Positions 36,555 through 45,388 of a stretch of 64,000 nucleotides of DNA are shown here, in pieces. Both the position numbers and the translations under genes were made by a program. Source of the DNA: Robinsoniella peoriensis. GTDB lineage: Bacteria > Bacillota > Clostridia > Lachnospirales > Lachnospiraceae. The first letter of the stretch is position 1; every line of letters begins with the position of its first letter. The stretch lies in NCBI RefSeq assembly GCF_042680125.1, contig NZ_JBHTNY010000005.1. One strand, given 5' to 3'. The notes beneath the pieces were generated by a model. The model did no database searches. It was not told the origin of the DNA and was given only the letters and a program-made list of their open reading frames with translations.

Positions 36555-37259
36555 ATGGGAAAAATGATATTGGAAACAAAAAATTTATCAAAAAGATTTG
36601 GAGAGCAAATGGCAGCCAACCAAATTTCGCTGCAAATTGAGCAAAATAGTATCTATGGGCTTCTTGGTCCCAACGGTGCAGGGAAATCCACAACCCTTAA
36701 AATGATTGTTGGGCTTCTCAGACCTACGGAAGGGCAGATTATCTTTAAGGGAAAACCCTGGAAACGGGAATCTCTTGCAAAAATAGGTTCTTTGATAGAG
36801 GCACCCGCTCTATATGGAAATCTTACAGCAGAGGAAAATTTACTGGTGCATACAAGGCTTCTGGGAATCCCAAATGAAAGAATTCCCGAAGTACTGAAAA
36901 CGGTTGATCTTAAAGATACCAAAAAAAAGAAAGCATCACAGTTTTCAATGGGAATGAAACAGCGGCTCGGAATCGCGACAGCCCTGCTTAATAATCCGGA
37001 ATTACTCATTCTGGATGAACCTACCAATGGGCTTGACCCTTTTGGCATTCAGGAATTACGTGAATTTATTTCTTCTTTGCCGGAAAAGGGAATTACGGTA
37101 ATTCTATCCAGTCATATCTTATCGGAAGTTGCCCAGGTTGTTGATGAAATCGGGATTATCAGCGGAGGAAGGCTTTTATTTCAGGGTGTGCCTAATCCCA
37201 ATGAAGATCTGGAAGCGTTTTTTACGGATGTAATTATCAAAGGGGGAAAAGCAGGATGA
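36555..37259 (+). CDS. ABC transporter ATP-binding protein, LanF/CprA-like (copy 2)
   Basis: The 234-residue ATPase has Walker A GPNGAGKST, signature FSMGMKQRL, Walker B LLILDEPTNGLD and switch SSHIL. Large stretches are identical to the copy 1 ATPase at 22356-23063 (for example LDEPTNGLDPFGIQELRE). It begins the second LanFEG-type operon, carried by the integrase element. The start at 36555 follows AAAGGATGG. An ATG nine bases later is an alternative. The stop overlaps the next gene by four bases. Confidence 0.92.
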   Translation: MGKMILETKNLSKRFGEQMAANQISLQIEQNSIYGLLGPNGAGKSTTLKMIVGLLRPTEGQIIFKGKPWKRESLAKIGSLIEAPALYGNLTAEENLLVHTRLLGIPNERIPEVLKTVDLKDTKKKKASQFSMGMKQRLGIATALLNNPELLILDEPTNGLDPFGIQELREFISSLPEKGITVILSSHILSEVAQVVDEIGIISGGRLLFQGVPNPNEDLEAFFTDVIIKGGKAG

Positions 37260-38008
37260 ATGGTTTAAAATCGGAAATGTTAAAATACAAAAGAACATTC
37301 ATGAGAAAACTGATTGTATGGATTCCTTTGTTTTTTGCACTCTATTCCTTAGTGATCAGAATGCTGGTCCCGACCCTTTCCAACTCATGGAGAGGTATCA
37401 TGGTTTTAGTATTTAACTGGTGGCCATTGATATTCCTGCCCCTTGGTATGGGACTGTTTGCCGGCATGGCAGCCGCTCAGGAAAAGAAAGCCGGAGATTA
37501 CCGTGCACTTCTGGTACATGATATCTCGCCGAAGGCTGTCTGGGTACATAAGGTGGCAGCCATGGCAATTCACAGCCTGTTATCAGCACTGGTTCTGTTT
37601 TTTTCCATTATAATTTCCGGACTGTTCTCATCAAAAGGGGAGATACCCATATACCAGATGATAACCGGTTGTCTGGTATGCTGGCTGGTATCTCTTGTGC
37701 TGATTCCCATACAGCTATGGGCGGCTGCCTGGAAGGGAATACTTTTCAGCATGGGAGTTGCGTTTGCAGGGATGATAGCAGGGGTAATGGCAGCACCGCA
37801 GTCTTACTGGTTTCTGGTACCCTGGTCCTGGGCAACGAGGTTAATGTGTCCGATTATTGGGGTTCATCCCAACGGTACTGAATTGAAATCCGGTAATCCG
37901 CTGCTGAACAGCTCTGTAATCCCTGTTGGAATTGCTGTGTCCGTAATTCTGTTAATTATCATAACTGCAATTTCAGGCGTTTGGTTTAGAAGGAGGGAAA
38001 TACATTGA
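37256..38008 (+). CDS. LanE/CprB-like ABC permease (copy 2)
   Basis: The 250-residue membrane protein has six hydrophobic segments: MNGLKSEMLKYKRTFMRKLI, NWWPLIFLPLGMGLFAGMAA, and WSWATRLMCPIIGVHPNGTE near the C-terminus. ATGA overlap with the ATPase and TTGA-type overlap with the next permease show tight coupling. It is paralogous to 23063-23818. It likely exports or expels cationic peptides. Confidence 0.87.
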   Translation: MNGLKSEMLKYKRTFMRKLIVWIPLFFALYSLVIRMLVPTLSNSWRGIMVLVFNWWPLIFLPLGMGLFAGMAAAQEKKAGDYRALLVHDISPKAVWVHKVAAMAIHSLLSALVLFFSIIISGLFSSKGEIPIYQMITGCLVCWLVSLVLIPIQLWAAAWKGILFSMGVAFAGMIAGVMAAPQSYWFLVPWSWATRLMCPIIGVHPNGTELKSGNPLLNSSVIPVGIAVSVILLIIITAISGVWFRRREIH

Positions 38009-38769
38009 TCAGATTATTATTATCAGAATGGTTGAAAACAAAACGAACAGCGATTCGATGGATTACTTTTTGTATGCCTGTAATCGTTGCCCTTTGCATA
38101 GTTGCCTATCTGTCAATCCGCAGTGGCGTTACATCTGAGTTTGTTTATGAAGGTTTTTTTGTTGTGTGGACGGCAATGATTATTCCGGTAGGGGCGGGTG
38201 TTCTGTCAGGATTTATGATACAAGAGGAAGAACTGGCAGGAAGTTTTACCGGTTTTTTGAACAATCATATTTCCAGAATGAAGTTGTATATTGGGAAGTT
38301 TCTGATGTTAATTTTCTGCCTGACGTGCTGCACATTTATTGCGATACTTATTCTCTGTATCGGAATGAAGGTGGTTATATCTGATGGAGGTAATATTTTT
38401 TTATTTATATCTGCGGCACTTCTTGCTGTAGTTGGTGCACTTCCTGTACTGTCCATACATTTGTGGGTAAGCCTGCTGTGGGGAATGGGGGCATCTATCG
38501 GAATCAGCATGGGTGGAATCCTGATGGCTGCTTTGATCGGGGCAACCGGTCTTGGAGGGAAAATTTGGATGATCATTCCCTGGTCCTGGCCGGTAAAAAT
38601 GGCAATGCTGCCGGCAGTTTGTTTTCAGACCGGGTCTTCAACTGCAAATATTTCCGGGAGCGGAATATTAATATTAGAACTTATCCTGACCGCATTCGGG
38701 CTTTTTATTTTTCTGGCTGGCGGAATTATCTGGTTTAATAGATGGGAAGGCAGAGAATTAAGGGAATAA
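38005..38769 (+). CDS. LanG/CprC-like ABC permease (copy 2)
   Basis: The 254-residue membrane protein (MIRLLLSEWLKTKRTAIRWI) contains the family-type segment EEELAGSFTGFLNNHISRMK and about six helices. The start is a TTG at 38005, placed eight bases after AAGGAGGG and overlapping the previous stop. It is paralogous to 23818-24570. It completes the exporter, and its regulator genes follow. Confidence 0.87.
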   Translation: MIRLLLSEWLKTKRTAIRWITFCMPVIVALCIVAYLSIRSGVTSEFVYEGFFVVWTAMIIPVGAGVLSGFMIQEEELAGSFTGFLNNHISRMKLYIGKFLMLIFCLTCCTFIAILILCIGMKVVISDGGNIFLFISAALLAVVGALPVLSIHLWVSLLWGMGASIGISMGGILMAALIGATGLGGKIWMIIPWSWPVKMAMLPAVCFQTGSSTANISGSGILILELILTAFGLFIFLAGGIIWFNRWEGRELRE

Positions 38770-38900
38770 CTGCCAAATACGGTAAGTAGTGATTACCAAC
38801 TTTTTCATAAACTTGACCAATAGGGAAAATTGGCGGATACTATATGGGCAGGCTTTTAAAAGCCTGTCCTAAACGTTTTGGAATGGGAGGCGATGTAAAA

Positions 38901-39593
38901 TTGAGTAAAATATTAATTATTGATGATGAAAGAGAATTGACTGCTTTATTAGAGAAAAAACTAAAGTCAAAAGGGCATGAAGTACTGATTGCAGATGACG
39001 GCAGGAGAGGTATTGAACTGGCAAAGAGACAGCCGGATCTTATTATACTGGACATTATGATGCCGGAAGCGGACGGTTTTGAAGTCTGCCATGCCATACG
39101 AAACGATGTGTTATGTCCGATTATATTTTTAAGTGCCAAACAATCGGAAACTGATAAAATCAAGGGGTTGACTCTTGGCGGGGATGATTATATCACAAAG
39201 CCCTTTGGATTAAGGGAGTTAATGGCGCGAATTGAAGCTAATTTACGGCGTGAAAAACGGTCTCAATATATCAATACAGAGCAGAAGCGTCCGAAACTGT
39301 ATTTTGGCAGCCTCTCCCTGGATTTACGGGGCCGGACAGTTCACATTGGCAATGAGGAAATTTCCCTTACAAAAAGAGAATATGAGATTGTAGAACTGCT
39401 TGCCCTCCATGCGGGGCAGGTATTTTCAAGAGAACAGATCTATGAAAACGTATGGGGATATGATTCGTGTGGAGATGATACAACGGTAGTTGAAAGGATT
39501 AAAAATATCCGCACCAAGTTTGCAGCTGTCACGCCTTCTATTCCTTATATCGCTACGGTTTGGGGAATTGGGTATAAGTGGAATAAAATGTAG
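38901..39593 (+). CDS. OmpR family response regulator of the copy 2 exporter
   Basis: The 230-residue regulator has a receiver domain (SKILIIDDERELTALL; Asp about 51 in LIILDIMMPE; Lys in YITKPF) and a winged helix (SLTKREYEIVELLALHAGQV, ending PYIATVWGIGYKWNKM). The best start is TTG at 38901, because GGGAGG lies upstream. A longer frame from 38844 would add 19 residues with no family match. It probably activates the exporter upstream together with the kinase downstream. Confidence 0.9.
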   Translation: MSKILIIDDERELTALLEKKLKSKGHEVLIADDGRRGIELAKRQPDLIILDIMMPEADGFEVCHAIRNDVLCPIIFLSAKQSETDKIKGLTLGGDDYITKPFGLRELMARIEANLRREKRSQYINTEQKRPKLYFGSLSLDLRGRTVHIGNEEISLTKREYEIVELLALHAGQVFSREQIYENVWGYDSCGDDTTVVERIKNIRTKFAAVTPSIPYIATVWGIGYKWNKM

Positions 39594-39607
39594 AAGGGGA
39601 AATCACT

Positions 39608-41044
39608 ATGAAAAAACGGTCACTTGCAGCGCAATTCCGTATCACACTGGTTTTAATTGTAGTTACCAGTTTAATTGCATCATTGCTTACCTATGCAGGT
39701 GCAATAATGCTGTTTCGTCAGGCTGTTAATAACAATGAGATCAATCCACAGGATTATTATGAACAGCAAATTCCCAGAATAACAGACTATGTCCGGGATA
39801 AAAAAGCAGATATTCTGTCTTTATCCAGCGAAGAGGGGCTGAAAAATATCATTCAGGGAACCGGACTTACTTATCAGGTAGTAAATGGGGAAGGCGATAT
39901 TTTGTATGGCACATATCCTGACCGGCTTTTTGAAACGAAAGAAGAGCTCTATGACAACCTGAATATGACGCTGCTCATCTCCGGAAATTATGTTCGTATA
40001 GTACCGGTTATTGGCGATGACGGAAAAATACAAGGAGCAGTTTCCCTCGCCTATCAATTAAGCTTATCTGCTGTAAATAAAGGGAATGAATGGCTAAACT
40101 ATGCAATTATCCTTGTGGCTTTCTCACCAGTGTTCTATTTCATAGCATGTATTATTCTGTTTTCCAGGAGGCTGACGAAAAATATAACCAGTCCACTGCA
40201 GCTTTTAAAAGAAGGCTCCCGTCAGATAAAAAATAAAAATCTGGATTTTGAAATCGATTATCATTCCGATAACGAGCTGGGTGAACTTTGCACTGCTTTT
40301 ATGGAAATGAAAGATGAACTGAAAAAATCCCTGTCAGCCCAGTGGAGGATGGAACAGGAACGGGTAGAAATGGTGGAGTCATTGGCACATGACCTGAAAT
40401 CGCCGCTGTCTGTGATAAAGGCATACGCAGAAGCGTTGATTGATGATACAAAAGTGAATGAGGAACAGCTGCAATACCTTAACGTTATCGAAGAAAATAT
40501 AGAAAAAAGTGTCTCACTGGTACAGCAAATGCAATATACCTCGGATCTTGAAAGATCATCTGTCCAGCTCCATCTGATTCCGGTAAATCTGCCTGAATTT
40601 ATGGAGCAGAAAGTACATGATTATGAAGTCCAGGCGGAGAGAAAGGATATCTCCATCCAATTAAATATCAAAGGAGATATACCGGACCCGTTTTTAACAG
40701 ATCCCGGCAAACTGGAGAGAATACTGGACAATATTTTATCGAACAGTCTGCAGTATACCCCAACGGGAGGGAGAATAACAATAACGGTAAATGCTGTAAA
40801 TCAATGTATCTCATATGAAATCAGTGATACAGGTATAGGATTCAGTACGGAAGACACACAAAAAGTATTTGAAAAATTTTACAGAGGCGATAAAGCCCGG
40901 CAAACCAAAGACGGACATTCCGGTCTGGGATTGTATATCGCCAGGCAGTTAGTGGAGCTACTCGGTGGAACTATTAAAATCGGTAACCTGAAATCCGGTG
41001 GGGCGTGTGTTGTATTTGAGCATAAAATCTTTGTGAATGAGTGA
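39608..41044 (+). CDS. sensor histidine kinase of the copy 2 exporter
   Basis: The 478-residue kinase has two membrane helices (about 12-37 and 160-182) around a short extracellular region, then a HAMP-like region. The H box is ESLAHDLKSPLSVI (His 261). The N box is around ILDNILSNSLQYTP, and the G boxes are SDTGIGF and SGLGLYIARQL. The start at 39608 is 15 bases after the response regulator. The layout is like CprK/NisK-type kinases. The extracellular loop differs from the copy 1 kinase, so the inducing peptide may differ. Confidence 0.9.
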   Translation: MKKRSLAAQFRITLVLIVVTSLIASLLTYAGAIMLFRQAVNNNEINPQDYYEQQIPRITDYVRDKKADILSLSSEEGLKNIIQGTGLTYQVVNGEGDILYGTYPDRLFETKEELYDNLNMTLLISGNYVRIVPVIGDDGKIQGAVSLAYQLSLSAVNKGNEWLNYAIILVAFSPVFYFIACIILFSRRLTKNITSPLQLLKEGSRQIKNKNLDFEIDYHSDNELGELCTAFMEMKDELKKSLSAQWRMEQERVEMVESLAHDLKSPLSVIKAYAEALIDDTKVNEEQLQYLNVIEENIEKSVSLVQQMQYTSDLERSSVQLHLIPVNLPEFMEQKVHDYEVQAERKDISIQLNIKGDIPDPFLTDPGKLERILDNILSNSLQYTPTGGRITITVNAVNQCISYEISDTGIGFSTEDTQKVFEKFYRGDKARQTKDGHSGLGLYIARQLVELLGGTIKIGNLKSGGACVVFEHKIFVNE

Positions 41045-41190
41045 ATAGAAACGAATGGGAAGTTTTATGGGGAGATTTTATTTTGTGGAATTGATGTTTC
41101 CGAAAAGGTGAGAAAAGAAATGAATTTTCAATGATTATGTGGTAATATATGGATAAATGTTCTGTTTCGGCAGTATATGGAGGTACGCTT

Positions 41191-42960
41191 ATGACAAAAA
41201 TTGAAAATCTTAAACCAATTATATTTCAAATTGAGGATAATGATGTTTCATTAAAAGAATTTGAAGAGAGACTGCAGACTGCTGAATCGGAAAAGGTGCA
41301 GGATCTCATATTGAATTATCCAACTGTTTATATCCATAACTGGCAGGAATCAAATGATTATGAAGTCTATATAGGGGAATCAAATAATGTAATTCAGAGA
41401 ACAAAACAGCATTATAAGGAAGCAAATGATAAAAAGAAATGGCAATACCAGCTGCATAAGAACAGAGCAAGGCTGTTTTTGATTGGTCATGAGCATTTTA
41501 ATAAATCTCTGACCCTTGATATTGAAAACCGGTTGATGCATTATATGATGAGCATAGAGCATGTTAAAAAAGTACATAATCAAAATGAAAATCCCCAAAA
41601 TAAGTACTATACAGTTGAGGAACTGGATGTTATCTTCCATAATATATGGAGTAAATTAAGAAAAGAGGATCCGAATCTGTTTCCAACAGAAACAGAAATT
41701 AAAGATTCAGCTATATTTAAGGCATCTCCGTTGCATAAAATGACACCGGAGCAATTGCAGGCAAAAGAATTAATTATCCAAAAGGTGATTCGTGCAATGC
41801 AGGGGAATCAGACAAAACAACTGATATTTATTGAAGGGGAAGCGGGAACCGGAAAGACCGTGTTAAACAGCAGTACCTTTTATGACTTGATTACAAAAGC
41901 AGGGGATCTGGGCATGGATAAATTACAATGCTATATGATGGTAAACCATACTGAGCAGATAACGGTATATGAGCAGATTGCAAAGAAACTTGGCATAACG
42001 GATAAATTTGTATGCAAACCCACAACATTTATTAATCACCATACAACGGAAGATCCGGTGGATGTGGCATTTATAGATGAAGCACATTTATTATTAACCC
42101 AGGGCAAACAATCCTATCGGGGAAAAAATCAATTGCAGGATATTATTGACAGAGCTAAAGTGACGGTGGTCATGTTTGATGAAAACCAGATACTGACAAC
42201 AGAGCAGCTTTGGGAAGCTCAGGTACTGGATCATTTTAAAACGCTGGCGAAACAAAACCATAATTATATGGAGTTAAAGAATCAGTTAAGAATATCAGCG
42301 GATAAAGCAACCGTAAATTGGATTGATGCTTTTACGAAATCCCGGAAACTGAATAAGATTCCAGCTGACAAAACCGGCTATGAGATTAAAATTTTTGACC
42401 AGCCGGTGGAACTTGAATTGGAGATAAAGAGGAAGATATCTACAAAAGACTGTGCACTCTCCAGAATGATTGCTACGTATGACTGGGAATACAGCGCTAA
42501 AAACCGGGCAAAAGACTGGGCAAAAGACAGGTTAAGGAAATATTGGGAGGTTAGCATTGGAAACTGGCATAAGCCCTGGAATTATGAGTTGGAAAAAGAA
42601 CTGGACCGGAAACAAAAGAAGAAAATCAAATCATTGTCCTGGGCGGAACAGCCGCAGACGGTGAACGAGGTGGGATCTACTTTTACCATTCAGGGGTTTG
42701 ACTTAAATTATGCAGGTGTAATATTAGGACCGTCTGTAAAATACCGCAATGGAAAAATTATATTTGATCCGGTGGAAAGTCATAATGCAAAAGCAATTCA
42801 AAATCGTACCTTATCAGACGGAACAAAAGAAAAGTTTGGTGAGATATTAATACAACATGAGGTAAGAGTGCTGATGACACGTGGTGTAAATGGACTTTAT
42901 ATTTACGCCTGTGACGCTGAACTGAGAAAAGCGCTGAAAGAAGCTGCAGCCGCTATTTAG
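41191..42960 (+). CDS. GIY-YIG nuclease-like domain fused to DUF2075 ATPase/helicase domain
   Basis: The 589-residue protein has a GIY-YIG-like N-terminal domain (TVYIHNWQESNDYEVYIGES, then NVIQRTKQHY). It is joined to a DUF2075 P-loop domain with Walker A EGEAGTGKT, Walker B VAFIDEAHLL, a helicase-like motif LKNQLRIS, and a C-terminal ATP/arginine region (VRVLMTRGVNGLYIYACD). DUF2075 proteins resemble superfamily 1 helicases and are found in variable genomic regions. ATG 41191 follows TGGAGGT. It is followed after 12 bases by a MazG-like gene, so the pair may act together, perhaps in phage defence or nucleic-acid quality control (inference). Confidence 0.8.
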   Translation: MTKIENLKPIIFQIEDNDVSLKEFEERLQTAESEKVQDLILNYPTVYIHNWQESNDYEVYIGESNNVIQRTKQHYKEANDKKKWQYQLHKNRARLFLIGHEHFNKSLTLDIENRLMHYMMSIEHVKKVHNQNENPQNKYYTVEELDVIFHNIWSKLRKEDPNLFPTETEIKDSAIFKASPLHKMTPEQLQAKELIIQKVIRAMQGNQTKQLIFIEGEAGTGKTVLNSSTFYDLITKAGDLGMDKLQCYMMVNHTEQITVYEQIAKKLGITDKFVCKPTTFINHHTTEDPVDVAFIDEAHLLLTQGKQSYRGKNQLQDIIDRAKVTVVMFDENQILTTEQLWEAQVLDHFKTLAKQNHNYMELKNQLRISADKATVNWIDAFTKSRKLNKIPADKTGYEIKIFDQPVELELEIKRKISTKDCALSRMIATYDWEYSAKNRAKDWAKDRLRKYWEVSIGNWHKPWNYELEKELDRKQKKKIKSLSWAEQPQTVNEVGSTFTIQGFDLNYAGVILGPSVKYRNGKIIFDPVESHNAKAIQNRTLSDGTKEKFGEILIQHEVRVLMTRGVNGLYIYACDAELRKALKEAAAAI

Positions 42961-42972
42961 TGAGGATAGAAT

Positions 42973-43332
42973 ATGAATGAAAATACAGTAAAAGAATTAA
43001 TGGAAAAAGTTAGAAATTTTTGTGAAGAACGGGATTGGGACCAGTTTCATAATCCCAAAGACCTAGCCATCGGAATTTCTACAGAAGCAAATGAACTGCT
43101 TGATATTTTTCGGTTTAAATCAGAGAAAGAAATGAGTCAATTCTTCACAGATCAGTCAAAGAGAGAGCATATAGAAGAGGAATTGGCGGATACTTTGTTT
43201 TTTATTCTGCGGTTTGCCCAGATGAACCATATAGATCTGGGAGTTATATTAGAGAATAAGATTCAGAAGAATGGCGAGAAGTATCCGGTGGAAAAGATTA
43301 GAGGGAAGAATTTGAAATATGATGAGATATAG
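42973..43332 (+). CDS. MazG-like nucleotide pyrophosphohydrolase
   Basis: The 119-residue all-alpha NTP pyrophosphohydrolase has the MazG/RS21-C6 fold signature. Helix 1 ends in FCEERDWDQFHNPKDLAIGI, the metal-binding EANELLD follows, and then EEELADTLFFILRFA and KNGEKYPVEKIRG. Enzymes of this size cleave dCTP or other (d)NTPs to monophosphates. It lies 12 bases after the GIY-YIG/DUF2075 gene and is probably coexpressed. Confidence 0.88.
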   Translation: MNENTVKELMEKVRNFCEERDWDQFHNPKDLAIGISTEANELLDIFRFKSEKEMSQFFTDQSKREHIEEELADTLFFILRFAQMNHIDLGVILENKIQKNGEKYPVEKIRGKNLKYDEI

Positions 43333-43465
43333 TAGTAGCAAGTAGTAAGGGTAAAAAATGCTTTCTGCAGGCTGTGCGTAAACGCTGAGTGTATATGCTT
43401 GTATAAAGAGGTACACTCACGAAGAAAATTAATCATTAAAGACTGTCTAGAAGGAGGTATTTTTA

Positions 43466-44611
43466 ATGTTAATTAAATACATTCTAATCTATGTTATTAT
43501 TTTGTTGGCAATTTATTTTGGCAATGATAAAATTGTTGATTTATTAAGTGGAAATAAAGTACTTATTAGATTTGTTGAACTGACACTGCCGTTAACGATA
43601 CCGAGTTTAGTATATTTTTTTCAAGTAAACAAAGATAGACACGAACGTGTAGAAAAAGAAGAAGAGAAAAAAGGTAAAGCCCAAAAGGATGAGGAGGATA
43701 AATTCGAGAGATCATTACCTTTTTTTTATGTAAGGAATGGTACGATTTTCGCAAGGAATCCACAAAAGTCGCCCATCTTAAATGTGAAAATTCAAATTGG
43801 AACTATTAAAAATGATTTTTCGGTATTAGGAAAAATAGGCACAAAAGGAGCTATTCATTCAGAGGATAATATTCCTATAGGTGGCATGGTAGACGGAGAT
43901 GAAAAAAATATAGATAGTCTTTTGGAAAACAATAACATCTTTAAAGATATCAGGTGGTTTGTATTGTCTGCTATAACGGCAACGAATGATACTGTTTATT
44001 TTACTTATTTACCATGTATGAAAATGGGGTGGCACTTTTACAGAAAAGATGATTCTGACAAATCAATGATAGTTAAATATATCGGTGATAATAGTTATTG
44101 TGAACTGGCAAAACTACTAGTGACTCATGTTGAGGAAAATGGAGTTCAATTTTCTTTTAGAGAAAGTATTCTGAATGATGCAGTCGCTTGCCTAGAAGAA
44201 AATGATCTACAAGGAGCCTTTGCTCAGATTATTAAACTAGTTAGATGTGTGAAAGAATTACCCAAATGTGAAATTCTTTATGTGTTGTACAACTCATATT
44301 TGATGCTACATCAGTTGGAAAGTTTCCAAAAGATTGAGCCTAATTATTTTCAAGGGAACTTATCTGAAAAATGTGATTTTACAGATAAGTACATGAAGCA
44401 ATTAGAAAACAGGGATCAAGAATCTATGATGATAGAGTATCTGCAAGATATTATTAAAATTGTAAATGAAGATGGAAATGTATCTTTAGATTTTTGGTTA
44501 CGCAATGTAGAAGTTTATATTCGAGACCAGAGCCGTGTTTCGAATGCAAATTGTTTGAAGGTAAAACTCAGACAAACAATACCACCGCTTGTGGGTGGTT
44601 TAATTGATTAG
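43466..44611 (+). CDS. membrane-anchored protein of unknown function
   Basis: The 381-residue product starts with two hydrophobic helices (LIKYILIYVIILLAIYFGND, then FVELTLPLTIPSLVYFFQV). A charged cytoplasmic linker follows (KEEEKKGKAQKDEEDKFERS). The rest is a large soluble region with no motif I recognise. It is AT-rich compared with its neighbours. ATG 43466 follows AAGGAGG. It might be the membrane partner of the GIY-YIG/MazG pair, or an independent accessory gene. Confidence 0.65.
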   Translation: MLIKYILIYVIILLAIYFGNDKIVDLLSGNKVLIRFVELTLPLTIPSLVYFFQVNKDRHERVEKEEEKKGKAQKDEEDKFERSLPFFYVRNGTIFARNPQKSPILNVKIQIGTIKNDFSVLGKIGTKGAIHSEDNIPIGGMVDGDEKNIDSLLENNNIFKDIRWFVLSAITATNDTVYFTYLPCMKMGWHFYRKDDSDKSMIVKYIGDNSYCELAKLLVTHVEENGVQFSFRESILNDAVACLEENDLQGAFAQIIKLVRCVKELPKCEILYVLYNSYLMLHQLESFQKIEPNYFQGNLSEKCDFTDKYMKQLENRDQESMMIEYLQDIIKIVNEDGNVSLDFWLRNVEVYIRDQSRVSNANCLKVKLRQTIPPLVGGLID

Positions 44612-44891
44612 ATGATATGGAATGAAATATTTAATTATGCGATTTTATTATTTTGCTCAGATAGAAAAAAGTTATATAGTACACGATACATGAAACTTTT
44701 TGTAAAAAACAAGAGTTTAACAAACCCCCAAAATAGCATTTGATTAATTATGAAAATTATCAATATTTATAGCAAAAAAGTACTAAATATATCTACTTAA
44801 AAACGAGATAAAATGAGTATGCAAAATAAATCAAAAACTACACCAAGCCCCTAAAATATAGGTGGAACAGGTGAAGGGAAGGAATCAAAAT

Positions 44892-45350
44892 ATGATAAAA
44901 ATCCTATTCGTCTGCCTTGGCAACATCTGCAGATCCCCCATGGCAGAATTTGTTTTCAAAGATATGGTAAAAAAAAGAGGTCTCAGTGATTTATTCATCA
45001 TTGACTCAGCTGCAACCAGCAGCGAAGAAATTGGAAATCCGGTTCACCCCGGAACAAGGAAGAAATTAAAGCAGTACAATATTTCTGCAGATGGGAAAAG
45101 AGCTATACGCCTGACCGGGAATGATTATCAGAAATATGATTATATCATCGGAATGGAGCAGGCTAATATCCGGAATATGATTCGGATTATGGGAGAAGAC
45201 AGGGATAATAAGGTATTTAAGCTCCTGGACTTTACTAACAATCCCGGAGACATTGCGGATCCCTGGTATACCGGTAATTTTGACCGGACTTATGAAGATA
45301 TTTACGAAGGCTGTGAGGGATTGTTAGAATATGTTTTAAGGGAACAATAG
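44892..45350 (+). CDS. low-molecular-weight protein-tyrosine phosphatase
   Basis: The 152-residue phosphatase has the P-loop VCLGNICRSP (CX5R with the nucleophile Cys). The general acid is in the DPWYTGNFD loop near the C-terminus. Such enzymes remove phosphate from tyrosine-phosphorylated proteins, often in capsule control. ATG 44892 (MIKILFVCLGN) follows AAGGA. The upstream in-frame ATG at 44862 is less likely. It is the last gene before the element end at 45361-45388. The 280 bases before it are AT-rich with no gene. Confidence 0.9.
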   Translation: MIKILFVCLGNICRSPMAEFVFKDMVKKRGLSDLFIIDSAATSSEEIGNPVHPGTRKKLKQYNISADGKRAIRLTGNDYQKYDYIIGMEQANIRNMIRIMGEDRDNKVFKLLDFTNNPGDIADPWYTGNFDRTYEDIYEGCEGLLEYVLREQ

Positions 45351-45360
45351 CTTGAATGCA

Positions 45361-45388
45361 GTTGTACGAATCATGCAGTACCGGTAGG
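45361..45388. other. attachment-site junction, distal end of the 11.8-kb element
   Basis: The arm GTTGTACGAATCATGCAGTA at 45361-45380 is followed by CCGGTAGG at 45381-45388, after which collagen coding sequence resumes. The arm is the inverted counterpart of 33617-33636. Confidence 0.75.

Larger units (their letters stand above)
33609..45388. mobile_element. serine-integrase element of about 11.8 kb inserted in the collagen-like gene
   Basis: The element is bounded by 8-bp direct repeats CCGGTAGG at 33609-33616 and 45381-45388, with 20-bp inverted arms just inside each. The integrase gene lies at one end. Removing one repeat and everything between joins collagen codons in frame on the minus strand (GLEG-PTG-PTGNTG), restoring Gly-X-Y periodicity. 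Cargo genes are almost all on the plus strand: AIM24-like, LanFEG-like exporter with two-component system, GIY-YIG/DUF2075 protein, MazG-like hydrolase, unknown membrane protein and tyrosine phosphatase. No conjugation genes are seen. It could be a mobile island or a developmentally excised intervening element. Confidence 0.8.
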
